A program made the position numbers and the translations under genes. From an uncultured Oscillospiraceae bacterium (GTDB lineage Bacteria > Bacillota_A > Clostridia > Oscillospirales > Oscillospiraceae), in NCBI GenBank assembly GCA_900762245.1, contig CAAFFR010000052.1:1-5497 (forward strand): 5,497 nt of DNA, read 5' to 3'. This document shows, one piece after another, positions 1 to 5,497 of the stretch. Position 1 is the stretch's first letter. Each line of letters begins with the position of its first letter. The notes under the pieces were generated by a model that saw nothing but the letters and a program-made list of their open reading frames with translations, was not told the origin of the DNA and searched no databases.

Positions 1-834
1 AGCGTAGCAGCCGCCCTCGAAGTTGAAGACACCCTCATCGTCCCAGCCGTGCTCGTCGTCGCCGATCAGCAGACGCTTGGGGTCGGTGGACAGGGTGGTC
101 TTGCCGGTGCCGGACAGGCCGAAGAACAGGGCGGTGTTCTCGCCGTTCATGTCGGTGTTGGCGGAGCAGTGCATGGAAGCCATGCCGTTCAGGGGCAGGA
201 AGTAGTTCATCATGGAGAACAGGCCCTTCTTCATCTCGCCGCCGTACCAGGTGTTCAGGATGACCTGCTCCTTGGAGGTGATGTTGAAGATAGCAGCAGT
301 CTCGGAGTTCAGACCCAGCTCCTTGTAGTTGGTGACCTTAGCCTTGGCAGCGTTGTAGGAAACGAAGTCGGGCTCGAAGTTTGCCAGCTCTTCAGCAGTG
401 GGAGCGATGAACATGTTCTTGACGAAATGGGCCTGCCATGCCACTTCCATGATGAAGCGGACAGCCATGCGGGAATCCTTGTTGGTGCCGCAGAAGACAT
501 CCATGACGTACAGCTTCTTGTTGCTCAGCTGCTCAACAGCCAGACGCTTGCACTCGTTCCAGGCTTCCTGGGAAGCGGGCTTGTTGTCGTTGGCATACTC
601 GGGGGTGGTCCACCACACGGTATTCTTGGAGTTCTCGTCCATGACGATGAACTTGTCTTTGGGGGAACGGCCGGTGTAGATGCCGGTCATGACGTTGACA
701 GCGCCCAGCTCAGTCAGCTGGCCCTTCTCAAAGCCTTCCAGAGTGGGGTCCATCTCAGCTTCGAACAGCTCCTCGTAGGAGGGGTTGTGGATGATCTCGG
801 CATTCACAATGCCATACTTGCTCAGATCGATCAT
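1..834 (-). CDS. pckA: ATP-dependent phosphoenolpyruvate carboxykinase, N-terminal part (cut by window edge)
   Basis: This gene encodes the cytosolic enzyme that interconverts oxaloacetate + ATP and PEP + CO2 + ADP. The reverse-strand reading gives 278 residues from [10 protein letters not shown], running open off the window edge at FNFEGGCYA; bacterial ATP-type enzymes are about 530-540 residues, so roughly half is present. Visible hallmarks are [12 protein letters not shown] (51-62, substrate-binding Arg56), [10 protein letters not shown] (195-204, Tyr197 and the metal/substrate lysines), MHCSAN with His222, the P-loop GLSGTGKTT (239-247, Lys245) and the kinase-2/metal motif [13 protein letters not shown] (256-268). 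The family identity is secure and the ATP type follows from these motifs. The start ATG at 834-832 is preceded by AGAGGT (843-848, minus strand) with an 8-base spacer. The gene is divergent from the oxaloacetate decarboxylase operon, which suggests linked C3/C4 metabolism. In fermenters this enzyme often works in the carboxylating direction; the direction here is inference. No frameshift is seen. Confidence 0.97.
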   Translation of the reverse strand, partial: MIDLSKYGIVNAEIIHNPSYEELFEAEMDPTLEGFEKGQLTELGAVNVMTGIYTGRSPKDKFIVMDENSKNTVWWTTPEYANDNKPASQEAWNECKRLAVEQLSNKKLYVMDVFCGTNKDSRMAVRFIMEVAWQAHFVKNMFIAPTAEELANFEPDFVSYNAAKAKVTNYKELGLNSETAAIFNITSKEQVILNTWYGGEMKKGLFSMMNYFLPLNGMASMHCSANTDMNGENTALFFGLSGTGKTTLSTDPKRLLIGDDEHGWDDEGVFNFEGGCYA

Positions 835-910
835 AGCATATAACCTCTTTCATAAAAATTAAAGTAAATTACAATTTCAAATATGGGTTCCCCCCACATT
901 TTGCAATTCT

Positions 911-939
911 ATCATACACTATCGATATAAAAAAAGCAA
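911..939 (-). promoter_or_regulatory. Sigma-70-like promoter of pckA
   Basis: Read on the minus strand, TTGCTT (939-934) is followed after exactly 17 bases by TATGAT (916-911). This is close to the TTGACA/TATAAT consensus with ideal spacing. It points at pckA and implies a start near 904 and a leader of about 70 bases. The spacer contains the palindrome TATCGATA (920-927), which overlaps an 11-mer also found near the opposite promoter. Confidence 0.7.
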
Positions 940-1029
940 TAAGGAAGTTCGCTAAATTTTGTATGGGAGAATGGTGGATGTATAGAATTCTGCACAGATT
1001 ATTAAAACGCTGCGGGTCACAAAACCGCA

Positions 1030-1154
1030 TGTCATTGCGAGGAGCAAAGCGACGTGGCAATCCCCTCCAAAGGTCTGCGCAGAACCATAAAAGATATATT
1101 TCGGAAACTTGCAGGGGATTGCCACGCCAGTGTGCGCACTGGCTCGCAATGACA
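1030..1154. repeat. Miniature inverted-repeat element (MITE-like or repeated palindromic unit)
   Basis: The element is bounded by perfect 12-bp terminal inverted repeats, TGTCATTGCGAG (1030-1041) and CTCGCAATGACA (1143-1154). A second inverted pair lies inside: CGTGGCAATCCCCT on the left (1053-1066) is matched by its complement on the right. Between these pairs the arms differ: the left has GAGCAAAGCGA and the right has the hairpin CCAGTG-TGCG-CACTGG. The whole 125 bp could fold into a long cruciform with side hairpins. Words such as CATTGCGAGGAGCAAAGCGACG are familiar to me from intergenic repeats in many bacterial genomes. No transposase is encoded and no target-site duplication is evident, so it is non-autonomous at best. 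It lies between the two divergent promoters and could insulate or end transcription between them; that effect is inference. Confidence 0.8.
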
Positions 1155-1263
1155 GTGGTGTATGTGCCGCCCCCTACATATGTATGTTTTCTTTTCAGCA
1201 AAGTGCTGATGTTTTTGATTCACCGTAAACAGTAATTTTATATCGAAAAAAGGAAAATTTCTA

Positions 1264-1292
1264 TTTACATTTATATTCCATTATGATAGTAT
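1264..1292 (+). promoter_or_regulatory. Candidate promoter of the decarboxylase operon
   Basis: TTTACA (1264-1269) and TAGTAT (1287-1292) are separated by 17 bases, a good fit to a vegetative sigma-70-type promoter facing the operon. Transcription would begin near 1299, giving a leader of about 250 bases. A weaker alternative is the -10-like TAAAAT at 1435-1440, whose -35 region is poor. Confidence 0.5.
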
Positions 1293-1298
1293 GTACTT

Positions 1299-1545
1299 GG
1301 TGAAGATTGGGACTTGAGTGGATTTTCTCCAAAAAAGCGCCCAAAAGCCGAGTCTATTTTCCCGGTTTTTTATCTTTTTCGACGAACTCTTTGTTTTTTA
1401 CCAACCGGCATTTCCAATAGAAAGTGCTGTTGGATAAAATATAAGGACGGTTTGGAGGCCTTCCGGCAGGTTCTTTACCGGAACTTCACCGGTTGATTTC
1501 CCGATCCTTCCACCATAAAAATCCATTCTACGGAGGTTACTACAA
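1299..1545 (+). promoter_or_regulatory. Long, potentially structured 5' leader of the operon
   Basis: If the upstream promoter is used, about 250 untranslated bases precede the first gene. Potential stems are AAAAGCCG (1343-1350) with CGGTTTTT (1363-1370), followed by a T-rich run to 1379 and resembling a weak terminator; CCAAC-GCA-TTT against AAA-TGC-GTTGG with a small bulge and internal loop (1401-1433); TTCCGG (1461-1466) with CCGGAA (1478-1483); and ACCGG (1477-1481) with CCGGT (1489-1493). The last two share bases and exclude each other. CGGTTTGG (1448-1455) could also pair with 1341-1350 and disrupt the first stem. I recognise no known riboswitch class here, and regulation through this leader is inference from pairing alone. 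Confidence 0.35.
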
Positions 1546-2931
1546 ATGGCTCAAAAAGTTCAGTTTGTGGAGACTGTGCTGCGTGACGCTAACCAGTCTC
1601 TGATCGCAACCCGCCTGCCTTTCGAGAAGTTCGAGCCCATGCTCTCCACCATCGATAAGGTCGGCTACTACGCAATCGAGTGCTGGGGCGGCGCTACTTT
1701 CGACGTCTGCCTGCGCTTCCTGAACGAAGATCCCTGGGAGCGTCTGCGCAAGATCCGCGCTGCTGTTCCCAACACCAAGCTGCAGATGCTGCTGCGCGGT
1801 CAGAACGTTCTGGGTTACTCCCACTACCCCGATGACTTCGTCAAGCTGTTCGTCAAGAAGGCTGTCGAGAACGGCATCGACATCATCCGTATCTTCGACG
1901 CCCTGAACGACGTCAACAACCTGAAGGTCGCTATGGAAGCCACCGTCAACGCCGGTGCCATCGCTTCCGGTACCATCTCCTACACCACCTCTCCCGTGCA
2001 TACCCACAAGAAGTATGTGGAGATCGTCAAGGAACTGAAGGAAATGGGCGCTTCCACCATCTGCATTAAGGATATGGCCGGCATCATGGGCCCCCAGGAA
2101 GCTTACGACATGGTTTCCGCCATTAAGGACGCTGTTCCCGGCATGCCCATCGACCTGCACACCCACTCCACCACCGGTCTGGCCTTCATGACCTACCTGA
2201 AGGCTGTTGAGGCTGGTGTCGACATCATCGACACCGCTATCTCCCCCTTCTCCGGCGGTACTTCCCAGCCCGCTACCGAGACTCTGGCTTACGCTCTGCG
2301 CCAGCTGGGCTACGAGGTGGAGCTGAACGACAAGTACACCAAGGAAATGGCCGACTACTTCAAGACTGTCCGCGACCAGTTCGTTGCCGACGGCACCCTG
2401 ATGCCCAAGTCCATGGCCACCGACACCCAGTGTCTGACTTACCAGATCCCCGGCGGCATGCTGTCCAACCTGCTGAGCCAGCTGAAGCAGATGAACGCTC
2501 TGGACCGCCTGGACGAGGCTCTGCTGGAGACTCCCCGGGTCCGTGAAGACATGGGCTTCCCCCCTCTGGTTACCCCCACCTCTCAGATGGTCGGCGTGCA
2601 GGCTGTTACCAATGTGCTGCAGGGTGAGCGCTACAAGAAGGTCTCCAAGGAGATCAAGGCTTACTGCCGCGGTGAATACGGCCGTACCCCCGCTCCCATC
2701 AATGAGGAAGTCCGCGCCAAGATTCTGGGCGGCGAGAAGCCCCTGGAGGGCCGCTACGCCGACTCTCTGGCTCCCATTGTCGAGCCCACCCGCCAGAAGC
2801 TGGGCGATCTGGCAAAGTGCGACGAGGATGTCCTGAGCTACATCGCATTCCCCAACCTGGCTGAGAAGTTCCTGGAAGAGCGCAAGGCTAAGGAAGAAAA
2901 CGTTGCTACTTACACCATCGTTGAGTGCTAA
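1546..2931 (+). CDS. oadA: Oxaloacetate decarboxylase alpha subunit (carboxyltransferase), lacking a biotin domain
   Basis: This is the cytosolic catalytic subunit that moves CO2 from oxaloacetate to carrier biotin, leaving pyruvate. The 461 residues contain the HMGL-like/DRE-TIM carboxyltransferase barrel (about 5-265) and the conserved PYC_OADA domain (about 290-450). Family motifs are RDANQSL (13-19, metal ligand Asp14), GGATFDVCLRFLNEDPWERL (a 20-residue block from 48), the LLRGQN loop (82-87), DALNDV (118-123), CIKDMAG (173-179, Lys175 expected to be carbamylated), the metal ligands LHTH (His205, His207), GTSQPATE (238-245) and IPGGMLSNL (301-309). The protein stops where many OadA proteins (about 590 residues) carry their biotinyl domain; here a separate gene supplies it. 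GGAGG (1532-1536) sits 9 bases before the ATG. It is first of four closely packed genes. The same fold occurs in pyruvate carboxylase subunit B and the transcarboxylase 5S subunit. The following pump gene and absence of a biotin carboxylase favour oxaloacetate decarboxylase. Confidence 0.92.
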   Translation: MAQKVQFVETVLRDANQSLIATRLPFEKFEPMLSTIDKVGYYAIECWGGATFDVCLRFLNEDPWERLRKIRAAVPNTKLQMLLRGQNVLGYSHYPDDFVKLFVKKAVENGIDIIRIFDALNDVNNLKVAMEATVNAGAIASGTISYTTSPVHTHKKYVEIVKELKEMGASTICIKDMAGIMGPQEAYDMVSAIKDAVPGMPIDLHTHSTTGLAFMTYLKAVEAGVDIIDTAISPFSGGTSQPATETLAYALRQLGYEVELNDKYTKEMADYFKTVRDQFVADGTLMPKSMATDTQCLTYQIPGGMLSNLLSQLKQMNALDRLDEALLETPRVREDMGFPPLVTPTSQMVGVQAVTNVLQGERYKKVSKEIKAYCRGEYGRTPAPINEEVRAKILGGEKPLEGRYADSLAPIVEPTRQKLGDLAKCDEDVLSYIAFPNLAEKFLEERKAKEENVATYTIVEC

Positions 2932-2939
2932 GAGGAGGT
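2931..2939 (+). promoter_or_regulatory. Ribosome binding site that decides the start of the small subunit
   Basis: AGAGGAGGT begins on the last base of the oadA stop codon and lies 6 bases before ATG 2946. An in-frame GTG at 2925 lies upstream of this site and inside oadA, so it is unlikely to be the start. A second ATG follows at 2949; 2946 has the more usual spacing. Confidence 0.75.
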
Positions 2940-2945
2940 AACATT

Positions 2946-3320
2946 ATGATGTTAACTTCCACTCTGGTAAACATCGGCATTCTGGACGCAGCCATCGTGG
3001 CTGTGCTGGGCTACGCTGTTGTTTTCTTCGGCCTGATCCTGCTGATGGGTGTTATCATCCTCATGGGCAAGGCTTTCATGGCCAAGGACAAGAAGGCTGC
3101 CGCCAAGGTCGCTGCTGCCAAGGAGACTCTGGCATCCGTTTCCGTGGCTGCTCCCGCCGCCGCTCCTGCCGCTCCCGTGCTGGCTCCCGGCTCCGCCGGC
3201 CAGCTGAAGCTGTACGATGTTGAACCCAAGACTGCTGCCATGATCATGGCAATCGTAGCCAACCAGATGGGCAAGCCCCTGAACGAGCTGCGCTTCATTT
3301 CCATCAAGGAGGTCAAGTAA
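2946..3320 (+). CDS. OadG/MmdD-type small membrane subunit of Na+-translocating decarboxylase
   Basis: This small membrane-anchored subunit is expected to hold the carboxyltransferase and carrier against the beta-subunit pump. From ATG 2946 it has 124 residues. The sequence shows one hydrophobic helix (about 15-40, [19 protein letters not shown] onward), a Lys/Ala-rich cytoplasmic stretch (42-56), an Ala/Pro-rich linker (57-85) and a conserved C-terminal segment (89-124, [20 protein letters not shown] to ISIKEVK). That tail resembles the 'VAAI.AAI....RVVSIRR' end of OadG and methylmalonyl-CoA decarboxylase delta subunits. It lacks the His-rich zinc-binding tail known from enterobacterial OadG, which makes it closer to the MmdD type. 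The gene follows oadA by 14 bases, and the next gene begins 2 bases after its stop. Family membership is well supported by size, topology and operon position, while subunit naming (gamma or delta) is uncertain. Confidence 0.85.
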   Translation: MMLTSTLVNIGILDAAIVAVLGYAVVFFGLILLMGVIILMGKAFMAKDKKAAAKVAAAKETLASVSVAAPAAAPAAPVLAPGSAGQLKLYDVEPKTAAMIMAIVANQMGKPLNELRFISIKEVK

Positions 3321-3322
3321 TC

Positions 3323-4039
3323 ATGAAATATAAAGTTACCCTGAACGGCCGCACCTACGAGGTGGAGGTCGAAGCAGGCAAGGCTATGCTCATCGACGAG
3401 TACGCCGCCATCGCTCCCGCTGCTCCCGCAGCTGCCCCCGTGGCTGCTGCTCCTGTTGCTGCCGCTCCCGTGGCTGCTCCCGCTGCCGGCGGTGTTACCG
3501 TTTCCGGCGGTGAGACCGTTGCCGCTCCCATGCCCGGCAACATCCTGAAGGTTGCTGTTGCCGTGGGCCAGAGCGTTAAGGAAGGCGATCTGATCTGCGT
3601 TCTGGAAGCCATGAAGATGGAAAACGAGATCTACGCTCCCTGCGCAGGCACCATCTCCAGCCTGCCCATCGCCAAGGGCTCCACTGTTGACACCGGCGCT
3701 ACCCTGTGCACCATCGGCGGCACCGCTGTGGCTGCTGCTCCTGTTGCTGCTCCCGCTCCCGTGGCTGCTCCTGTCGCCGCTCCCGCTCCTGTTGCCGCTG
3801 CCCCCGTGGCTGCCGCTCCCGTAGCCGGTGAGGCTGTCACCGCTCCCATGCCCGGCAACATCCTGAAGGTTGCTGTCTCCGCAGGCCAGTCCGTCAAGGA
3901 AGGCGACCTGCTGGTAGTTCTGGAAGCCATGAAGATGGAAAACGAGATCTTCGCCCCCAAGTCCGGCACCGTTGCTCAGGTTCTGGTCTCCAAGGGCTCC
4001 ACTGTTGACACCGGCGCTACCATGGTCGTCCTCAACTAA
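3323..4039 (+). CDS. Biotin carrier protein with two tandem biotinyl domains
   Basis: This subunit carries CO2 as carboxybiotin between the carboxyltransferase and the membrane pump. The 238 residues contain the usual N-terminal strand region [19 protein letters not shown] (1-19), an Ala/Pro/Val linker (about 28-56), biotinyl domain 1 (65-131), a second Ala/Pro/Val linker (134-168) and biotinyl domain 2 (171-237). Each domain has the full biotinylation motif EAMKMENEI, with target lysines Lys98 and Lys204 spaced 106 residues apart. By hand alignment the domains share about 47 of 67 residues. Single-domain carriers of decarboxylases are usually about 120-170 residues, so this one is enlarged by one linker-plus-domain unit. 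The start is ATG 3323, with GGAGG (3308-3312) inside the end of the previous gene and only 2 bases between genes, suggesting translational coupling. Both biotinyl lysines are intact, so both domains may be modified; this is inference. Lipoyl attachment is unlikely because the motif is AMKM. Confidence 0.93.
   Translation: MKYKVTLNGRTYEVEVEAGKAMLIDEYAAIAPAAPAAAPVAAAPVAAAPVAAPAAGGVTVSGGETVAAPMPGNILKVAVAVGQSVKEGDLICVLEAMKMENEIYAPCAGTISSLPIAKGSTVDTGATLCTIGGTAVAAAPVAAPAPVAAPVAAPAPVAAAPVAAAPVAGEAVTAPMPGNILKVAVSAGQSVKEGDLLVVLEAMKMENEIFAPKSGTVAQVLVSKGSTVDTGATMVVLN
3522..4021 (+). repeat. Tandem direct repeat encoding the two biotinyl domains
   Basis: Three DNA tracts are identical between the copies at a constant offset of 318 bases: 3522-3558 with 3840-3876 (37 bases), 3599-3632 with 3917-3950 (34 bases) and 3672-3703 with 3990-4021 (32 bases). 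The material between them differs at many positions. The offset of 106 codons keeps frame and includes the Ala/Pro-rich linker, itself made of short GCT/CCC-type direct repeats. This points to an internal duplication, later kept alike by selection or gene conversion. Confidence 0.9.
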
Positions 4040-4050
4040 GGAGGGCTACT

Positions 4051-5268
4051 ATGAGCATCAATATTGGTGAAATTCTTCTGACCCTGTGGAACGATTCCGG
4101 CTTTGCCGCCATCGTTGCCAACTTCGGTGCAGGCGGCTGGCAGAACCTGGTCATGCTGATCATCTCCTGCGTGCTGCTGTACCTGGCTATCGTGAAGCAG
4201 TTCGAGCCCCTGCTGCTGGTTGGTATCGCTTTCGGCTGCCTGCTCAGTAACCTGCCCGGCGGCGGTCTGTACCATCAGGAGCTGTGGGATGCATTCATGG
4301 ATGCCAACAATCCCGCTTACCATTCCTATGGCCAGATCATGAGCCATGGCGGTCTGATCGATATCTTCTACATCGGTGTTAAGACCTCCCTGTACCCCTG
4401 TCTGATCTTCATGGGCGTTGGCGCAATGACCGATTTCGGCCCCCTGCTGTCCAACCCCAAGAGCCTGCTGCTGGGTGCTGCTGCTCAGATGGGCGTTTTC
4501 GCCGCTTTCTTCGGCGCTGTCCTGCTGGGCTTCACCGGTCCTCAGGCTGCTTCCATCGGCATCATCGGTGGTGCTGACGGCCCCACCGCCATCTTCCTGA
4601 CCTCTCAGCTGGCTCCCGAACTGCTGGGCGCCATCGCTGTGGCAGCTTACTCCTACATGGCTCTGATCCCCCTGATCCAGCCCCCCATTATGAACGCTAT
4701 GACCTCCGCTGAGGATCGTAAGATCAAGATGGTCCAGACCCGTGTGGTCTCCAAGGCTGAGAAGATCATCTTCCCCATCGTGGTCACCATGTTCGTGGCT
4801 CTGCTGCTGCCCGACACCGCTGCTCTGATCGGCTGTCTGATGCTGGGTAACCTGGCCAAGGAGACCGGCTGCACTGACCGTCTGTCCGACACCATGCAGA
4901 ATGCTCTGATGAACATCGTCACCATCCTGCTGTCCACCTCCGTCGGTGCTACCATGGTTGGCTCCACCTTCCTGACCGCTTCCACTCTGAAGATCGTCGT
5001 TCTGGGAGTTGTGGCCTTCGGCCTGTCCACCGCCGGCGGTCTGCTGGGCGGCAACCTGATGTGCAAGCTGACCGGCAAGAAGGTCAACCCCCTGATCGGC
5101 TCCGCAGGTGTTTCCGCTGTTCCCATGGCTGCCCGTGTTTCCAACATGGTCGGTCAGAAGAACAACCCCTCCAACTTCCTGCTGATGCACGCTATGGGTC
5201 CCAACGTGGCCGGCGTTATCGGCTCCGCTATCGCAGCCGGCTTCCTGCTGTCTGTTTTCGGCGGTTAA
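4051..5268 (+). CDS. oadB: Na+-translocating decarboxylase beta subunit (carboxybiotin decarboxylase and sodium pump)
   Basis: This integral membrane subunit decarboxylates carboxybiotin and couples this to Na+ export. It has 405 residues, a usual length for the family, and about nine hydrophobic segments. The conserved [10 protein letters not shown] region (173-182) holds Asp176, followed by YSYMAL with Tyr202. The second signature [20 protein letters not shown] (345-364) contains Asn346, Gly350, Ser355 and Arg362. Their spacing matches the residues D203, Y229, N373, G377, S382 and R389 described for Klebsiella OadB, a strong sign of an intact Na+ and proton path. The C-terminal [13 protein letters not shown] (385-397) is also typical. 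The start ATG is preceded by AAGGAGGG (4038-4045), overlapping the previous stop, with 11 bases between genes. It is last in the operon, and an intrinsic terminator follows 59 bases later. The beta subunits of oxaloacetate, methylmalonyl-CoA and glutaconyl-CoA decarboxylases are alike, so the substrate is inferred from the alpha subunit. Confidence 0.95.
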   Translation: MSINIGEILLTLWNDSGFAAIVANFGAGGWQNLVMLIISCVLLYLAIVKQFEPLLLVGIAFGCLLSNLPGGGLYHQELWDAFMDANNPAYHSYGQIMSHGGLIDIFYIGVKTSLYPCLIFMGVGAMTDFGPLLSNPKSLLLGAAAQMGVFAAFFGAVLLGFTGPQAASIGIIGGADGPTAIFLTSQLAPELLGAIAVAAYSYMALIPLIQPPIMNAMTSAEDRKIKMVQTRVVSKAEKIIFPIVVTMFVALLLPDTAALIGCLMLGNLAKETGCTDRLSDTMQNALMNIVTILLSTSVGATMVGSTFLTASTLKIVVLGVVAFGLSTAGGLLGGNLMCKLTGKKVNPLIGSAGVSAVPMAARVSNMVGQKNNPSNFLLMHAMGPNVAGVIGSAIAAGFLLSVFGG

Positions 5269-5327
5269 GCGAAGTACTGACTCAAACATTGACACCCCAC
5301 TCTTCGGCAGGGGTTCATAAAACTGTT

Positions 5328-5365
5328 AAACCGACCTATGGTTACGATCATAGGTCGGTTTTTTT
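5328..5365 (+). terminator. Intrinsic terminator of the decarboxylase operon
   Basis: A perfect 13-bp stem, AAACCGACCTATG (5328-5340) with CATAGGTCGGTTT (5349-5361), encloses an 8-base loop and runs into seven T residues (5359-5365). It lies 59 bases past the oadB stop and fits Rho-independent termination very well. A shorter possible stem, ACCCC (5294-5298) with GGGGT (5310-5314), lies just before it. Confidence 0.92.
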
Positions 5366-5497
5366 GCGTGATGCACTGGCGCGGGAGCGCCCAAGGCTCC
5401 CTTGTGTAAAGGGAGCTGTCAAAAATCTTCTGATTTTTGACTGAGGGATTGTTGCCGCAGTACGATTTCGCCGAAGCAGCTATTTATGTGTAAGAAC
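5366..5497. repeat. Hairpin-rich intergenic sequence, probably a genomic repeat
   Basis: Three consecutive hairpins follow the terminator: GGCGC (5378-5382) with GCGCC (5387-5391) around a GGGA loop; GCTCCCTT (5396-5403) with AAGGGAGC (5409-5416); and the 10-bp perfect stem GTCAAAAATC (5418-5427) with GATTTTTGAC (5432-5441). The order 'GGCTCCCTTGTGTAAAGGGA ... GACTGAGGGATTG' is familiar to me as a widely repeated intergenic unit of Faecalibacterium-type genomes, though this is memory and was not searched. I see no gene in the remaining bases up to the window end. Confidence 0.55.

Larger units (their letters stand above)
835..1545. other. Divergent intergenic region, AT-rich, no convincing gene
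   Basis: This 711-base stretch lies between the starts of pckA and the decarboxylase operon. It carries the pckA promoter, a small hairpin (TGCGG 1011-1015 with CCGCA 1025-1029), a 125-bp inverted-repeat element, a short stem TCAGCA/TGCTGA (1195-1209), the palindrome TACATATGTA (1175-1184), a rightward promoter candidate and a long structured leader. Base composition is far more AT-rich than in the genes. The open frames here cross the repeat element or lack a ribosome binding site, and their translations resemble no protein family I recognise. Confidence 0.8.

Noticed and set aside
49..843. 264-residue open frame on the plus strand opposite pckA
   Set aside because: It is antisense to a gene with unmistakable PEP carboxykinase motifs. 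The translation is low-complexity Val/Gly/Leu-rich, as expected from the complement of GC-rich codons.
1195..1216. Stem TCAGCA-AAG-TGCTGA followed by TGTTTTT as a terminator
   Set aside because: The stem is short with a 3-base loop, the T run is interrupted by G, and no gene precedes it on this strand.
869..1235. Several open frames of 63-110 residues on both strands in the intergenic region
   Set aside because: They run through the inverted-repeat element, overlap each other on both strands, and lack a credible start site.
1314..1496. 60-residue frame starting with TTG in the operon leader
   Set aside because: Rare start codon, no good ribosome binding site, ordinary leader composition and no recognisable family. 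A leader peptide cannot be excluded but is not supported.
1540..2166. 208-residue minus-strand frame opposite oadA
   Set aside because: Shadow of the conserved carboxyltransferase coding region, with biased Gly/Val/Asp composition and no ribosome binding site of note.
3011..3969. Ala-rich minus-strand frames opposite the small subunit and biotin carrier
   Set aside because: They arise from the complement of Ala/Pro-rich linker codons; the plus-strand genes have clear family motifs.
1546..5268. Operon as a pyruvate carboxylase (PycB-type) or methylmalonyl-CoA decarboxylase
   Set aside because: No biotin carboxylase is present in the window, and a Na+-pump beta subunit is part of the operon. 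The alpha subunit has the oxaloacetate/pyruvate-type barrel, not the crotonase-like fold of methylmalonyl-CoA decarboxylase.
4036..5295. 419-residue open frame on the minus strand opposite oadB
   Set aside because: Long but an artefact of codon bias: the product is rich in Gly, Gln, His and Asp with no domain, and the plus strand codes for a clear OadB.

Overview
The window looks like chromosome from an anaerobic, fermentative gut Firmicute, most likely an Oscillospiraceae member of the Faecalibacterium/Gemmiger/Subdoligranulum type. This rests on the GC-rich, C-ending codon use of the genes set against AT-rich intergenic DNA, strong GGAGG ribosome binding sites, the type of decarboxylase operon, and small palindromic intergenic repeats of a kind I associate with that group. 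The taxonomic call is an inference from pattern memory, not from a search.

Layout: (1) On the minus strand, 1-834 is the N-terminal half of an ATP-type phosphoenolpyruvate carboxykinase (pckA). It is cut by the window edge just after the kinase motifs, and a clear sigma-70-like promoter lies upstream at 911-939. (2) 835-1545 is a 711-base divergent intergenic region. It holds the pckA promoter, a 125-bp miniature inverted-repeat element (1030-1154), a candidate promoter for the rightward operon (1264-1292) and a roughly 250-base leader with several potential hairpins. (3) On the plus strand, 1546-5268 is a tightly packed four-gene operon with gaps of 2 to 14 bases. It encodes a membrane-bound, biotin-dependent, Na+-translocating decarboxylase: a carboxyltransferase (alpha) subunit without its own biotin domain, a one-helix OadG/MmdD-type small subunit, a free-standing biotin carrier with two biotinyl domains, and the polytopic Na+-pump beta subunit. 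(4) A strong intrinsic terminator (5328-5365) ends the operon. It is followed by a hairpin-rich, probably repeated intergenic sequence up to the window end.

How the genes work together: the carboxyltransferase would take CO2 from oxaloacetate, leaving pyruvate, and place it on biotin of the carrier. The beta subunit would then decarboxylate carboxybiotin and export Na+, with the small subunit holding the complex at the membrane. PEP carboxykinase, read from the other side of the same intergenic region, interconverts PEP and oxaloacetate. If it runs in the carboxylating, ATP-forming direction, the pair makes a PEP-to-pyruvate route that yields ATP plus a sodium gradient. No biotin carboxylase is present in the window, which favours decarboxylase over pyruvate carboxylase.

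The most unusual point is the tandem duplication of the biotinyl domain in one carrier protein, with three long stretches of identical DNA between the copies. All families here are known. I see no wholly new system, but the carrier architecture, the structured leader and the divergent pairing deserve a second look.
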